Origin: Phascolarctos cinereus
Lineage: Eukaryota; Chordata; Mammalia; Diprotodontia; Phascolarctidae
Reading direction: 5' to 3'
Assembly (NCBI RefSeq): GCF_002099425.1
Contig: NW_018343990.1
Span: forward strand, 1,054,001-1,118,000
Length of the DNA: 64,000 bases
Shown here: positions 10,476 to 21,551 of the stretch, in pieces
Layout of the letters: each line of letters starts with the position of its first letter
How positions within the stretch are numbered: the stretch's first letter is position 1
Program-made: the position numbers and the translations under genes
The notes under the pieces: model-generated
Told to the model about the DNA's origin: nothing
Databases searched by the model: none
Seen by the model: the letters and a program-made list of their open reading frames with translations, nothing else

Positions 10476-12157
10476 TTATTTTTATCTTTTGGTGAATAGA
10501 GGGGATAGCAACAGTGGCAAAGACATGACCAGAGAGGAGGCATAGCTGAAGAATTCTGGATACTCATCTACCTCTTTCCACTTTGCTCAAATTAAGTTTC
10601 AACTGAAGGAGTGGATCGACAAGTGGAAAGAACATGGTCATCTACCATTCTCTTCTTCTCTCCCCAATTTCTCTCTAGGGAATCCTTTTGGGCATTATAC
10701 CCTTGCCATGCCTATCATCCACAAATATTTACCAAGGCTGCCCCCTAGATTGGCCACTTAGCATTTGACCTATGAAGGTACTCAAGTGATTCAAATATCT
10801 GAGTTCTACCCTTTGGAATGCTTGATGGACTCTTAGGTTAGACTGATTGCTCCGGCACTTCCTTGGAAAACTGCCCACCATGGTCTAAAGGGAGCCTGGA
10901 GGAAATGAGGCCATAGCAAAATCCTGTATGTCATACCAAGAAATCATTATGAACAGAGATGTTTAGTGTTCAGAGTATGATCTTATCATCTTCCCCACCC
11001 TTTCTGTCAATTCTCAGGTCTTATTTAGTGAAGGGTGGGGGAGGCAACTACCCAGAAATTAAGAGCAAAAATTCTCTTCACCTTCAAATGTTACCTTTTC
11101 CTGGGCACCGTGGCCAAAGTGTCCTGTTTCCCATCACTGGATTACAGGAGGGTATCATTCATTAAATCAATTTGCATGTACCTTAAGACAAACCACTCTT
11201 GACAACATAAGTCCCTGAAGGAAAAGAATGAAGGAACATAGTGGCTTTGTTCTTAGTACTAGATGTATATTTGTCCCATTTAGTGCTATAAATGACTGCT
11301 ATTATATTGGAAAAATAAAACGTAATAAGGTGAATTCCAGGCTAAGGCAGTCTTTCAAGTCATTCATCTGGGAGCAGTCGTGCCAGCTGTGTAGTCCACT
11401 CCAGTGGAATGTGGATGGGAGATTCTGACAAACCCAGTTGTTTATGAACCAAACAGAAGTTCCGAGGTTCCCAGTAGCCCAGCAGGGTCAAGCCTAACCT
11501 GACAAACCTCCCATCCTCAGAACAATACAAGAGAGATTTGACTATGACTCAGAGGTCTTGGCCATATCGTAAAATGGCTATCAAACAAATCACCCCAGAA
11601 GGATACCTGAAGCGCTATGTGAACCAAGGGGAAAACAACACTGACAATGAAATGGGTGGAAAATACATCCAGTTTGGAGAAAGGATTCTTCCTCCTTACA
11701 CTGAGGCTATGAGGATAAAAGGATTTAGTGTTAGAAGGGGCCATCTATGAAGTACCGTCCTGTATCTTAGCATAATAAAACCGCTTGGATACTTTATGTC
11801 ATTATAGCTTGAACATGCTTTTTATTTATTTAAAATTTTAATTTTAATTTTATTTTTGCAAATAATGAGCATTTTAAAAAAAATCTCTGTCCCCCTCCCC
11901 CATGGGAGCTTGTGTCATAGTATAAGCTATTCTCATTTGCTTAATGATTCTAGTTCTGGTTTCTGGCAAGAGACAGTTACTCCTTGATGATTCTGTCCCC
12001 CTCCCTTCCCCGCCAGCAAGGAGTCAGAAGATTCAGAAAAATGGAAATTTCTTTGTGCTAGGATTCTCCACTGGAAGCTGTTACTAATCCCTTTCCCAAT
12101 ATGTCCCACCTCCACAGGTGCCATCCACTTATTAATAAGGAAAATGAAAAATAGATT

Positions 12158-12372
12158 ATAGAGCTTTAAGGCTTGGCAGAGTGCTTTACATGTATTATCT
12201 TATTGGATCTTCCTTATGACACTGAAGTAGGTCTTATTATTATCCCCATTTTACTCATGAGAAAACTGAGGTTGAGAGAGGTTTAATAAATAACTCACCC
12301 AAGGTCATAGCTAATGACTTGCACTCAGATTTTCCTGACTTCAAATCTAGCACCCTTTCCACTATGCCATCT
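12158..12372 (-). repeat. MIR-type CORE-SINE
   Basis: Reverse-strand MIR signature: gtgctttacatgtattatct, attatccccattttactcat, gagaaaactgaggttgagag and actatgccatcttgc. Confidence 0.8.
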
Positions 12373-12749
12373 TGCATCAGGGATTAGACTGGCTTCAGTA
12401 GGACTGGCCCTGGCCACACCTGAACCATAGAAAAGTCTAGAAATAAGGGCAAGAATTTGCTTCATTGATCAGATGCCATTGCCATTGGCTCATATTTCTT
12501 CTCATTTTCAAGTCCTCAGACTCCCTAGCCCCCAACCACTTGTCTTGGATCATCAGATACCTTAGTTATGATCCTGTCCTGTGTCTTTTCAGACATTCTG
12601 CTATATTTTTTTTGTCTTTCGTGGTAGTGACCTCTAACTTGGCCTATCCTTCCAAATCTACATGTTTGCCTGCTGACTGTTCATCCTCTCTGTCATTGGC
12701 CTATGATAATGTCCTGGGCTCCTTGTCCTGGTCACTGGTGCTCAGCCAA

Positions 12750-13120
12750 CTGTATCCTAGTACCATGATACTCTGCAATGATAAGAAGTCAAAATGGAGA
12801 GAAAGGAACAATTTTCATAATAATGCCGATGATGTAAAAGAAAACAGTGCTGAAAGACACCAGAGCTCTCATCAATGCAGTGACAAATCATGAATTCAGA
12901 GCATTGCAGTAAAACATGACTTTCTCTTCTCATCAGTGAGGAAGTAGACAATAGGTACAGAATGAGACATACTTTTTCAGTCTCGGCCAATGTTTTGAGT
13001 TACTTAGCTGTGCTTCTTTGTTAGAAGGGAGTGTTCTAGGGCAGGGGTAGAAGTTGTCATCGGAAAATGACAGTGATATAAAGAAAGGCTTCAATAAAAA
13101 TTTTATTTTTTTTTAAATGG
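12750..13120 (+). repeat. L1 3' UTR fragment
   Basis: gctctcatcaatgcagtgac, cagaatgagacatacttttt, cttctttgttagaagggagt and a terminal T/A-rich run match the marsupial L1 3' UTR also present at 36575-36945. It ends about 140 bp from VIPR2 exon 6. Confidence 0.6.
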
Positions 13121-13257
13121 AGAGAAAGGAATCAATTTGGCACAAGGTTGTTCTGCTCCTCTTGGTGAACATTGTGGGCTTACCAGTGCTAATGTCTATA
13201 AAGTTAAGGAAGCAATTATGTGATTGTTAAGAACAGTCACAGAAGGGAAATCCTTAC

Positions 13258-13399
13258 CCATGAAGATGCCTGGTCCAGACAGTGGAGAGCACTAGAGTTA
13301 GAATAAAGAATGTCATCCTTGACTAAAACAGAGATAGCTCTCAAGATGAAAGAGAGGAAAAGGTTCAAATGGATGTAATTCCTTGTACAGTGCAGTTTC
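13258..13399 (-). CDS. VIPR2: VIPR2 exon 6: ICL1, TM2 and ECL1
   Basis: A 142-bp exon encodes (R)[19 protein letters not shown] then [17 protein letters not shown] then [11 protein letters not shown]. The acceptor is ctcttctag and the donor gtaagg. It begins with the third base of an arginine codon opened in exon 5 and ends in phase 0. KLHCTRN is the ICL1 signature and the histidine in YIHLNL is the conserved TM2 polar-network histidine. TM2 is nearly identical to human VIPR2. ECL1 carries an NSS sequon in [13 protein letters not shown], where the human protein as I recall it has YSSSGTLHC, so an extra glycosylation site is possible. A CORE-SINE nest lies about 220 bp upstream in the gene (13620-14165). 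Confidence 0.98.
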
Positions 13400-13619
13400 C
13401 TAGAAGAGAGAAAAATTTAAATACCATATTTTAAACATCCTCAAGAATGAGGTATTTTAATAATTTGTCTATTATCATTTAATTTGGTCTCTTAAGTGAA
13501 ACCAATTGGAAGCCAACAGCTCTTAGTTTCTCCATGTGCCTGGCATCAGCTTCACAAAGCAGATGAGAGAGTTAGACATTCAATTCATAATATTTTTTTG
13601 AGGATTTAAATTCCTCACT

Positions 13620-13714
13620 TCTGCAGTGCAATGTATAGCGTGCTGGATCTGGAGTGAGGAAGACCTAAATTCCTATCTGGCCTCAGACAGTGTCCATACA
13701 CAACAACAACAATG

Positions 13715-13749
<35 letters not shown>

Positions 13750-14165
13750 TAAGCTTTATGCAACCCTTACTATATGCCAGGCACTGTGCCAAGAGGTTTA
13801 CAATTATTTCTTTTGTTCCTCACAACATCACTGGGAGGTAAATGCTATTATTATCTCCATTTTACAGATGAGGAAAGTGAGATAAACAGAAGTTAAGTCA
13901 CTTACCCACAGTTATACAGCTTGTAAGTGTCTAAAGCCATATCTGAACTCAGGTCTTCATGACTCCAAGCCTAGTGCTCTAACCATTGTATTACCTAGCT
14001 GCCTCATAAGTCTTTTAACCTCTGTATGTCTCAGTATTCTCATTTATAAAATGGGGATAATAGCATCTTCCTCCCAGAGTTGCTGTTATAATCAAGTGTG
14101 ACAATATTTGTTAAGTGCTTTGTAATCTTAACATGTGCTTTAAATTCTAGTTATTATTATCACAG
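13620..14165 (+). repeat. MIR-type SINE split by a second SINE
   Basis: The left part (13620-13700) has the SINE head and gatctggagtgaggaagacc. The right part (14006-14165) resumes with ttttaacctctgtatgtctc, tataaaatggggataatag and the MIR end. The middle is an opposite-strand SINE. Some consensus sequence at the junction is missing, so the insertion was accompanied by loss or later decay. Confidence 0.7.
13701..14005 (-). repeat. Inserted CORE-SINE with expanded (AAT)n tail
   Basis: Reverse-strand SINE: ccaggcactgtgccaagagg, ttttacagatgaggaaagtg, aactcaggtcttcatgactc and ttacctagctgcct. At its left, which is the 3' end of this copy, the tail has grown into an aat microsatellite (about 13715-13748). 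Confidence 0.8.
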
Positions 14166-14867
14166 TTGTTATCTACCATGCCTGTCTCTCAGTAAATTTT
14201 GTATCAGCTGACCAGCATTGAGTGCCTAGGCTCTGATTTTTCATCCTTGTCCTTTTTGGAGGCAGAAGAGATTTTGGGAGGCTGCATACATTCCTCCTTG
14301 ATATTGTCCAATTCTCTTCATTTCTCTTGACATGAAAACATTTTCCAAGCAGGCAAACTTTCCCTTGCTAATTAATGTCTGGCTTCCAAGGTTTTGCCTA
14401 GACTTTTAATGGCTTAAACATTTGTTATATAACAGTAGTTGTCATTTAGTTATATTTTCCTTTGTCACACACACTAACCTAAAAATCTCTGAAATACAAA
14501 CCACTGGCAGACTTTTTAAAAAAAATTATCATTACCAACAAAAGAAATGGTGCTCTTCATCAGAATGGAGTCCCCAGGACGCAAGCAAAATAACTCACCC
14601 CAGAACTGAACCCTGGAACTACAACTGGATTGATTGATAGGAGACATAGCTTTTCCCTATGGCTAATATGAAATGCATTTTGCATAATCTCCCACCAGTT
14701 TCATAATGACTCTGGTTATAACATTATACTCTTTATTTGCCTCATGTAAATCTCATGGTTTGGGTTTTTTCTCCCTACTAATTACAGATGGAAGATTTGT
14801 GCTTTCCTTCTGTTAATTGTTCTTACTTCTTGCTTTTGATAAAGTGCTGAGCACCACAGTAGAATAA

Positions 14868-14995
14868 TACTGGAAGAGACCATAGAGGTCATCTGGTCCA
14901 ACCTCTTCCTTTTAGAGGTGAAGAAACCAAGGCTCAGAAATGTTCAGTTCATTTCTCAAAGTCACACCGTAGAGCCAAGCCAGATCTAGAACCAG
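14868..14995 (-). repeat. MIR-type SINE fragment
   Basis: gaggtcatctggtccaacct, gaagaaaccaaggctcagaa and aaagtcacaccgtagagcca, in the reverse-strand order of this family. Confidence 0.65.
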
Positions 14996-15009
14996 CATGA
15001 AGTAGTGTA

Positions 15010-15745
15010 GCAGCTCTCAAAGTGTGGTCTGCAGACCCCTGGGGCTCCCTGAGTTCTTTTAAGGGAACTTATAGGATCAAGACTATTTTCATAAAAATAC
15101 TAAAACATTATATACCTATTAAAATACTCCTCCCTTTTCCAACTACTTATCTGTGTAAGGTTAGATTTTTTTTTTCATATATTTCCAACAAAACAAGAGA
15201 TTGCAATAGATTGAATGTAGAAGAAGACTGTCTCCAGGTCTAACTTACCTTATCTTTAAAATGTGGGGGTTAGACTAAATGGTCTCTAAGGTCCCTTATA
15301 AATTCTATTACTATATAATCCAGAGAATAAATGGATTTGTAAAAATATATAAAATACTGCCATTTTTCTCACTGATTTTTTTTTATTTTGGAAAATATAA
15401 TTATTTTTTGTAAAATGTGTTTTGTTAACCCAAATGAATTTATTATTTAAAGATTTAATTAAAATGTAATTAAATTAATTTAAAATTTAAAAAATTTTAA
15501 AATTTTAAAATGTAAATTTGAATTTAAAAATTGAATTTAAACAATTTTAAAGTTAAATGACAAAGAAAATTAAATTAAACTTTTAATTTAATTAAAAATT
15601 TAAATATAAATATTTAAAACTTTTATTTCTAATAAGGTAAATATTGGTAGCTATAACCCACATAAACAAAAGCTTTTTTGGGGGGGTCCTCAAAAATTTT
15701 AAGAGTATAAAGGGTCCTGAGACCAAAAAGTTAGATAACCATTGA
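15010..15745. mobile_element. Nonautonomous hAT-like DNA transposon with imperfect terminal inverted repeats
   Basis: The left end cagctctcaaagtgtggtct and the reverse complement of the right end (caatggttatctaacttttt then ggtctcaggaccc) form an imperfect terminal inverted repeat. The interior is very AT-rich (15400-15620). It contains words such as aacccacataaacaaaagct that I recall from an old mammalian hAT family. A SINE interrupts it at about 15228-15325. A short tagtg word appears near both flanks, too weak to call a target duplication. Confidence 0.65.
15228..15325 (+). repeat. SINE 3' fragment inside the hAT-like element
   Basis: cttatctttaaaatgtgggg and aatggtctctaaggtccctt are the 3' part of the MIR-type SINE also seen complete at 15751-15920. 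hAT sequence resumes after it. Confidence 0.6.
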
Positions 15746-15750
15746 TTTAG

Positions 15751-15920
15751 TGGAAAAAATATCACATGGGGTATCAGAAAATCCAGCTCTGGCTCTAACT
15801 TACCGTGTGCTCATTTGGCAGGTCATTTAATCTCCCCAGATCAAATTTACTCTAACTTTAAAATGAGAGAGTTGGAGTAAATTGCCTCAAAGGTCCCTTA
15901 AATTTCTATTACTACACAAC
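15751..15920 (+). repeat. MIR-type SINE
   Basis: catggggtatcagaaaatcc, ggcaggtcatttaatctccc, ctttaaaatgagagagttgg and caaaggtcccttaaatttct. It lies directly beside the hAT-like element. Confidence 0.7.
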
Positions 15921-17110
15921 CCAGGTCTCCCAATTCTCAGACTAATGCTCTGTCCAGCACACCAAGTAGCTTTCAACCAATCTTCTCTTCATGGATTGCT
16001 GTGCTTCATTGATCTTCACTGAATGCAGCAAGAACTCATTTATATGACATTATTGATGAATGAATTGTCTCACAGAAGTGGATTTTTCAGATCGCTGAAT
16101 TTTAACCATTGAATTGCTGGAATTTTAAATACTGTTTTTTATGTTAATATTTTAAAAATGTTTCTAAAAATATTTACACTTACCAGTTTCCACACAGGCT
16201 TAGTAAACAGTATATTGACCATAATTCGACCTTGGTTGAATGACTTGGAGTTATATTATTGTGCATATCAATGACAGTAGCTTAAAGCAGTTGAGGTTTG
16301 AATGCCTCTTCGTTCCTACACTCCAGAGTGATCCTAGCTAATCTGTGTCCTTAGAGATAGCTCTTTTATCTCTCTCTGGTGCTGTTAGAGTGTAGTTCTC
16401 ATTACTCCTGTTGCCATTTCTACTCTTCACCATTTTTGCTGCCTGTTGTCCTTTTCCATGTTAAATCAGAATTTCTATTTTCTTCTGTCATATTGCTTTT
16501 TCTTGCTACTTTCTCATATTTTTTGGCTTTCCCTTGAGTGGGGCATACATCATTGTCTGGCAAGCCAGTGATAGTGTTTCTTTCCTTTTGGACAGCCAAA
16601 TACCCAATCATAACCCTATGCACATAATCTTTCAGTCTGGAGAGCATTATTTTTGTTCTTCATTGCTCAGTGCTCTTTTTTTTCCTTTTTGAGTGTGATA
16701 CTATTCTGACTAGGACAGGTTGGCCTCAAGGCTGAACTCCAGGGAAATGAATCTTTATTGTATAAAGTTAGAATAGTAAGAAGGCAATGCAGTTCAGCCT
16801 TGTGGAAGAAATAGAACAAATGTAGGCATGGTGCCACAAAAGGCCGCTGGTGTTCCCACATGAGTTCAGATGATGACTGATTGGCTGACATATTGATGAT
16901 GATAGTAGCAATGGAATGACTGCTGACCTCACAATATTGCAGAGTGATTAAGAATGAAGAGAGAAAAAGGAGGGGTCAAGTAGGACCCTCATTGCAATGG
17001 ATTCCCATGACTATAGTGGCATCTAGGTCTCTTGAGATTTTTCTTCTTGTGGGTGTCTTAGGTACTCTTGAGCTGATTATTAGTATCAAGTGAGGCATAT
17101 ATACACGAAG

Positions 17111-17372
17111 AGGCAGCTAGTTGGTTTGGTGGATAGAGTTCAAGGCTGGGACTCAAGACCTGAGTTCAAGTCCAGTCTCAGAAAATTGCTAACTGTGTGA
17201 CCCTGGGCAAGTCACTTAACCTATTTGCCTCCATTTCCTTACCTGTAAAATGGGGCTAATAATAGTACACACCTCACAGGTTGCTTTGAGGATCAAATGA
17301 GATAATAATTGTAAAGAGCTTAAAACAATGCCCAGCACATCAGTGCTGTATAAATGCTTATTCCCTTCCCCT
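17111..17372 (+). repeat. MIR-type CORE-SINE, near full length
   Basis: Head agaggcagctagttggtttg, CORE region gaccctgggcaagtcactta, then ttacctgtaaaatggggcta, aggatcaaatgagataataa and cagtgctgtataaatgctta. All parts are in order. Confidence 0.88.
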
Positions 17373-17544
17373 CAATGTCACAGACAGCTTCTAATACAAA
17401 GCCCAAATGGAATATTTCCCTTTAGAATCTAGATAGAATCTTGATAGAATCTAGTCTTTAGACGTTCCTATCTGTGCTTAGTGAATAGAGTCCTTGAACG
17501 TGATACATCCTCCTGAATGAGATTCACAACCACTCAAAGGAGTT

Positions 17545-17745
17545 CAGCCTAGCACCTTCAGGTTTGCAAAGTGCTTTAAAATACTATTTCATTCTCACAA
17601 CAACCCTGGAGGATAGGTGCTATCATTGTCCCCGTTTTAGAGATGAGGAAACTGAGGCAGATAGAGGTTAAGTGAATCTCTCAGGGCCACACAACTTAGT
17701 AAGTGTCTGAGGTTGGATTCAAACTCAAGTCTTTTTACTGTACCA
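17545..17745 (-). repeat. MIR-type CORE-SINE
   Basis: ttgcaaagtgctttaaaata, gagatgaggaaactgaggca and acttagtaagtgtctgaggt, in reverse-strand order. Confidence 0.82.
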
Positions 17746-18715
17746 GGCTGATGAAGAATGACTGGGGAACTGGATGGAGAGCCCATCAGTTCCCATATCT
17801 TAGAGAGACAATGCAGAGGGACAACGATTAGGATTCAGAATTGGAAAGCAGAAATAAAGCAGAAGGACTGCATTGGAGAAGTTGCATGATGCTTTCAATG
17901 ACCATAAGCTTCTCCCTGGAACAAAAAGTTGTCTTTTTTTTTAAACAACAATATTCTTCTAATGATGCTATCTGTCTCAGAATCATTGAATACCTCAGTC
18001 TCTGAAAAATCAAAATGGTAAGGACTCCTCAAAAAACATGGAATGACATATATGGTTATAAAGAGGCTCAAAAATAGGCCATGTGATGATATTTGATCAA
18101 GAAGATGTGGAAATATGTCATTTGTAAGCTTTATTACTAGAAAAAGAGATGGACCAGTCATATTGGAAGTAAGGGATAAAAGCATATGTGCTGTAATGGT
18201 ATCCAAGCAACATAAAGAGACCTAGAGGGTGAACCTATCTCTCCCTCCCCCAACCTAAGCACACTGTGTGGAGCCTCTATATAGCATTTATTGGACAACA
18301 CTGACAAAAGTGAAACAGATTGAGAACATAGGGGTAAAGCATGAGCTGAACGACTTGTAAGAATACCCACATTGGGGACAGCGTGGTTCCATTACTATTC
18401 TCTAGGTTTATAATGTCTGCCTATTTTGCTAGTAGGCTGGCTAGTTCTTTTCTAAGGAAGTGTTTCAGAAGACTGTCAAGGAGGGTGGGTGTTACTTGCA
18501 TTTCTCTAAAGGTTTCCCTTGTGTCCATAACTCTGTTGTTGAACTCTACCGAGGTTCTGACATAGGACTGTTAGGAAGTTTCTTTGCGATGGCTCTGTGT
18601 CTCTAGGCTTAGAAACACTGATTTACTTGACAGTACCTTCTAAGAGCACGTTCTCCTTTCTGGGCTAGGGACATAAAATGTTGACTGATGATGAATATAT
18701 TTGGGATTTCTACAT

Positions 18716-18870
18716 GAGGAAGGCAGCATTGACATGGGGAAAAGAGAACTGCTTTTGGACTTGGATTCCAAAAGGACTTGGATTCAGGTACTATCTTTAC
18801 CACTCATTACCTGTGAGATGGTGGGCAAGTCACTTAACTTCTCTTGTGTGGTCCCTTTAGGTTATAAATC
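18716..18870 (+). repeat. MIR-type SINE
   Basis: aggcagcattgacatgggg, gtgggcaagtcacttaactt and gtccctttaggttataaatc. A short ttggattc duplication lies inside it (about 18761-18786). Confidence 0.65.
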
Positions 18871-18965
18871 TATGGTTCCCTATACATTCTAGAAAGTAGA
18901 TATTACTATATTCTATTGGTTATAAGGCTCAACTTTTTGTATACTGCAACAACCTTCAGGAGAGA

Positions 18966-19155
18966 GACAGCTAGAAAGAACATTGGCTTTTGGAGTCATA
19001 GGATCTGCATTTGTAACCTACCTCTGTCATTCTCTGTCATCACCTATGTGATCTTAGTCATGTAATATCTTTAGTCTCAGTTTTCTCATATGTGAGAGGA
19101 GAGGGTTGAATTAGATGACCTCTGAGGTCCATTGCCCCTCTGTATCTATTATCCT
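18966..19155 (+). repeat. MIR-type SINE
   Basis: gagacagctagaaagaacat, tttggagtcataggatctgc, ctcagttttctcatatgtga and gatgacctctgaggtccatt. Confidence 0.75.
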
Positions 19156-20237
19156 AAGAGTCTAAGACTATAAACCTGTGATTCATTACAGCCACTCCAA
19201 CTTCATGTTCTCAATCTATGAAATGGATTTGCCCCTTCCCCAGTTCACAGGGATATTGTGCACACTAACTGGGTGATGCTTGCAAATGGCTCAGTGCTCT
19301 TTGAACAGACATGTCAAGCAAATGAAACACGTTATATGTGTAATTGGGATTTGTGTGATTGGACTGATCTTCACATCACTCTGGGAAGTTTGGACAGAGG
19401 AGTTAGTTACATGTGATTGAGGGGGAAAAAAGGAGCAGTAGAATGGTTCTATGGTTGAGATTCCGGGAGTGAAGTGGTAGAGTCCAGAATGGTACTTGGC
19501 TGTCTGGCTGTTCTGTTATTCATCAGCAATGTAAGCTCCTGTACTGTTGGTTAAACTTCAACAAGCACAGAAAGTTCCTTTTATAAACTGAGTGCTTCAG
19601 GCAGGTGACTGTGACCTGCGTTTGGAGGGAGTCGTGTCTGATATCAAGTGAAGCAAATTTGTATTCACTTAGTGCATGAATGAACAAGCTTACAGGACCT
19701 CCTCAATTGCTATCAGGTCAGCTAGTTAAGTAGGTCACTGAGCTCAAACTTGAGGGAAATCGATTAATGCCAGGAATTTGGATTCTCTGATGATATTCTC
19801 TCTGTCTCAAATCCTCATATTCACATTTACTTCACATTCTGTAACATGTATCTCCAACCTAAATGGTACCGACTCAGAGACAGAGTCACAGGAAGGGAAG
19901 TAGCTTGAGAATATTTCTCAAAAGGTATTTAAGGTCAACTACCTGATAAAGCTGGAATCCCTGAAAAATCAAAAGTAGTACTGAATCATACTTTAGTTCC
20001 TGCGCTTCTATTTTTGGAAGATAATCCACTGATCACATGGCCAGCTTTATTTGATATGTTTGTCAGTGCGGGAAGAATATTCTAGTAAAATCTGAATGAT
20101 TAGTACACTTGGTTGGAATTCATTGCTAATGAGACGTAAGTTTGGGTTCAGTACACAGATGATCTAATTAGCTTGTAGAACTTCTGTTCTGTGATGGTAG
20201 TCTATATCATTGATCCTGACTAGTCACAGGAAAGTAC

Positions 20238-20480
20238 CATTGAAAGAGGAATTAGTTTGGATTCAGAGGATCCAGATTTGAATTGGGAAATTCATTTCAC
20301 ATCCCTGAGACCCATCTCTAAAATGAATTTCCTCAGTCTTTTCATCTGCAAACTGAGGAGATTTTACCAGAAGACCTCTGACATTCTTTCCACCATTAAA
20401 TCTGGGATCTTGAAAATATGTGTCACTTGTCACAAGGATGGCCTATTAAGAAAATATGGTTGGCTTATGCCAAATATGCC
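20238..20480 (+). repeat. Local repeat copy A (SINE plus 3' flank)
   Basis: A MIR-type SINE with an unusual middle (ttcatttcacatccctgaga then gaatttcctcagtc). A non-SINE 3' flank (ttgaaaatatgtg, gtcacaaggatggcc) recurs in copy B at 22045-22290. Confidence 0.65.
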
Positions 20481-20620
20481 AAATCTCTTTCTACTATTGG
20501 AAAAACAGCTCAGGGTATATGCCCAAACAGCTTAGAAGCTTGTTAACGGCAAAGTCTGAGTCACCCCTTTTGTGTTCCCCAAAGGGCAGATATCTATTTG
20601 CCTCTCTTCTCCCTTCATAT

Positions 20621-20893
20621 CTCTCTCTCTCTCCTTCCCTCTCTTTTCCTCTCTCTCTCTCTCTCTTCCCTTATCTTCCCCTTCTTTCCCCCTCTTTTGA
20701 TCTGTCTTCCCCTTTCTCTTTCCCTTTTTCTCTTCTCCCTCCCTCCCCCTTTCTCTTCCCCTCTCTCTTTTCTCTTTCTTCTCTCTTTCTCCCCTGCGTC
20801 CATCTTTTCTCTTTTCCTTTTTTCTTTATCCTTTTTCTTTCTCCATCCCTCTCCTTTCCCTCCTTCCCTCCCTTCCTCTTTCTCTTCCTCCTT
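20621..20893 (+). repeat. Long pyrimidine tract (CT/CCTT-rich)
   Basis: About 270 bp are almost only C and T, with a few scattered purines. On the VIPR2 sense strand it is a purine tract inside intron 5, about 660 bp downstream of exon 5. Long open frames on both strands here are low-complexity artefacts. Confidence 0.92.
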
Positions 20894-21049
20894 TGCTCTC
20901 TTTGCACCCCATTTTATGATTTCACCAGTATAGAAAACTCTACCTAATGAAGATAGGCAACTCATCTTTACCATATAGCATTAGACAGTTTCTCAATATT
21001 AGATGCTCAATAGTTTTTGAATTGAATGTCCTATTAAAAGTGAGCCTAT

Positions 21050-21280
21050 AGCATCATTTTTAATAATGATACTAATTCACAATCAAAGGGCACTTTGAGG
21101 TTCAGAAAGTGCTTTTCTTACAACAACTTCTGAGGCAAGTAGTATAATTAACCTCATTTTACAGCTGAGGAAACTAAGGCTCAGAAATAAAGAGTGACTT
21201 GTCTAAGGTCACAAAGCTAATAAGCGTCTGAGCTGAGATTCCAGTGCAGATTTTGGACACTCCAAATTATTGTTCTTTCT
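21050..21280 (-). repeat. MIR-type CORE-SINE
   Basis: ctcattttacagctgaggaa, gacttgtctaaggtcacaaa and ctaataagcgtctgagctga, reverse strand. It ends about 270 bp from exon 5. Confidence 0.8.
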
Positions 21281-21551
21281 ATTTTCTTTGAAAAAGACAG
21301 TGTGCTAAAATGGGGGTGAGAAGAAGTTAGCAATGTATTTTGGTCTAGCGCTGAGGTATATGAAGAACCATCTGTTCAGAATTTTATGAGGATGCTTTGC
21401 AATCTTAGCTGACATGCACTATTCTCCCCAGGGAAAGAGGCATTGGACATGGGAATGGGTGTTTCCTAGTTTCTTTTTATATTCACGGATATGTAAACCT
21501 GAGAAGTCACCAACCCCTGCTTTCTCCCACTTGTTTGCACCCTCTCCTTAC

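Larger units (their letters stand above)
7344..13257 (-). other. VIPR2 intron 6
   Basis: Complete 5914-bp intron. It has a foldback MITE (8065-8260), L1 3' fragments (8450-8690, 12750-13120) and a MIR-type SINE (12158-12372). The segments 7345-8060 and 8700-12150 carry no recognised repeat, apart from a pyrimidine-rich stretch at 10380-10475. They include two open frames (to 10239 and to 11750) that I could not identify. Confidence 0.7.
13400..21551 (-). other. VIPR2 intron 5
   Basis: Complete 8152-bp intron. It holds a nested CORE-SINE cluster (13620-14165), a hAT-like element broken by a SINE (15010-15745), several MIR-type SINEs, one member of a local repeat pair (20238-20480) and a long pyrimidine tract (20621-20893). 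Segments 14170-14850, 15925-17100, 17750-18700 and 19170-20230 show nothing I can assign. Confidence 0.7.

Noticed and set aside
20456-20974. Open frames of 111-163 codons on both strands
   Set aside because: They are low-complexity translations of the pyrimidine tract.
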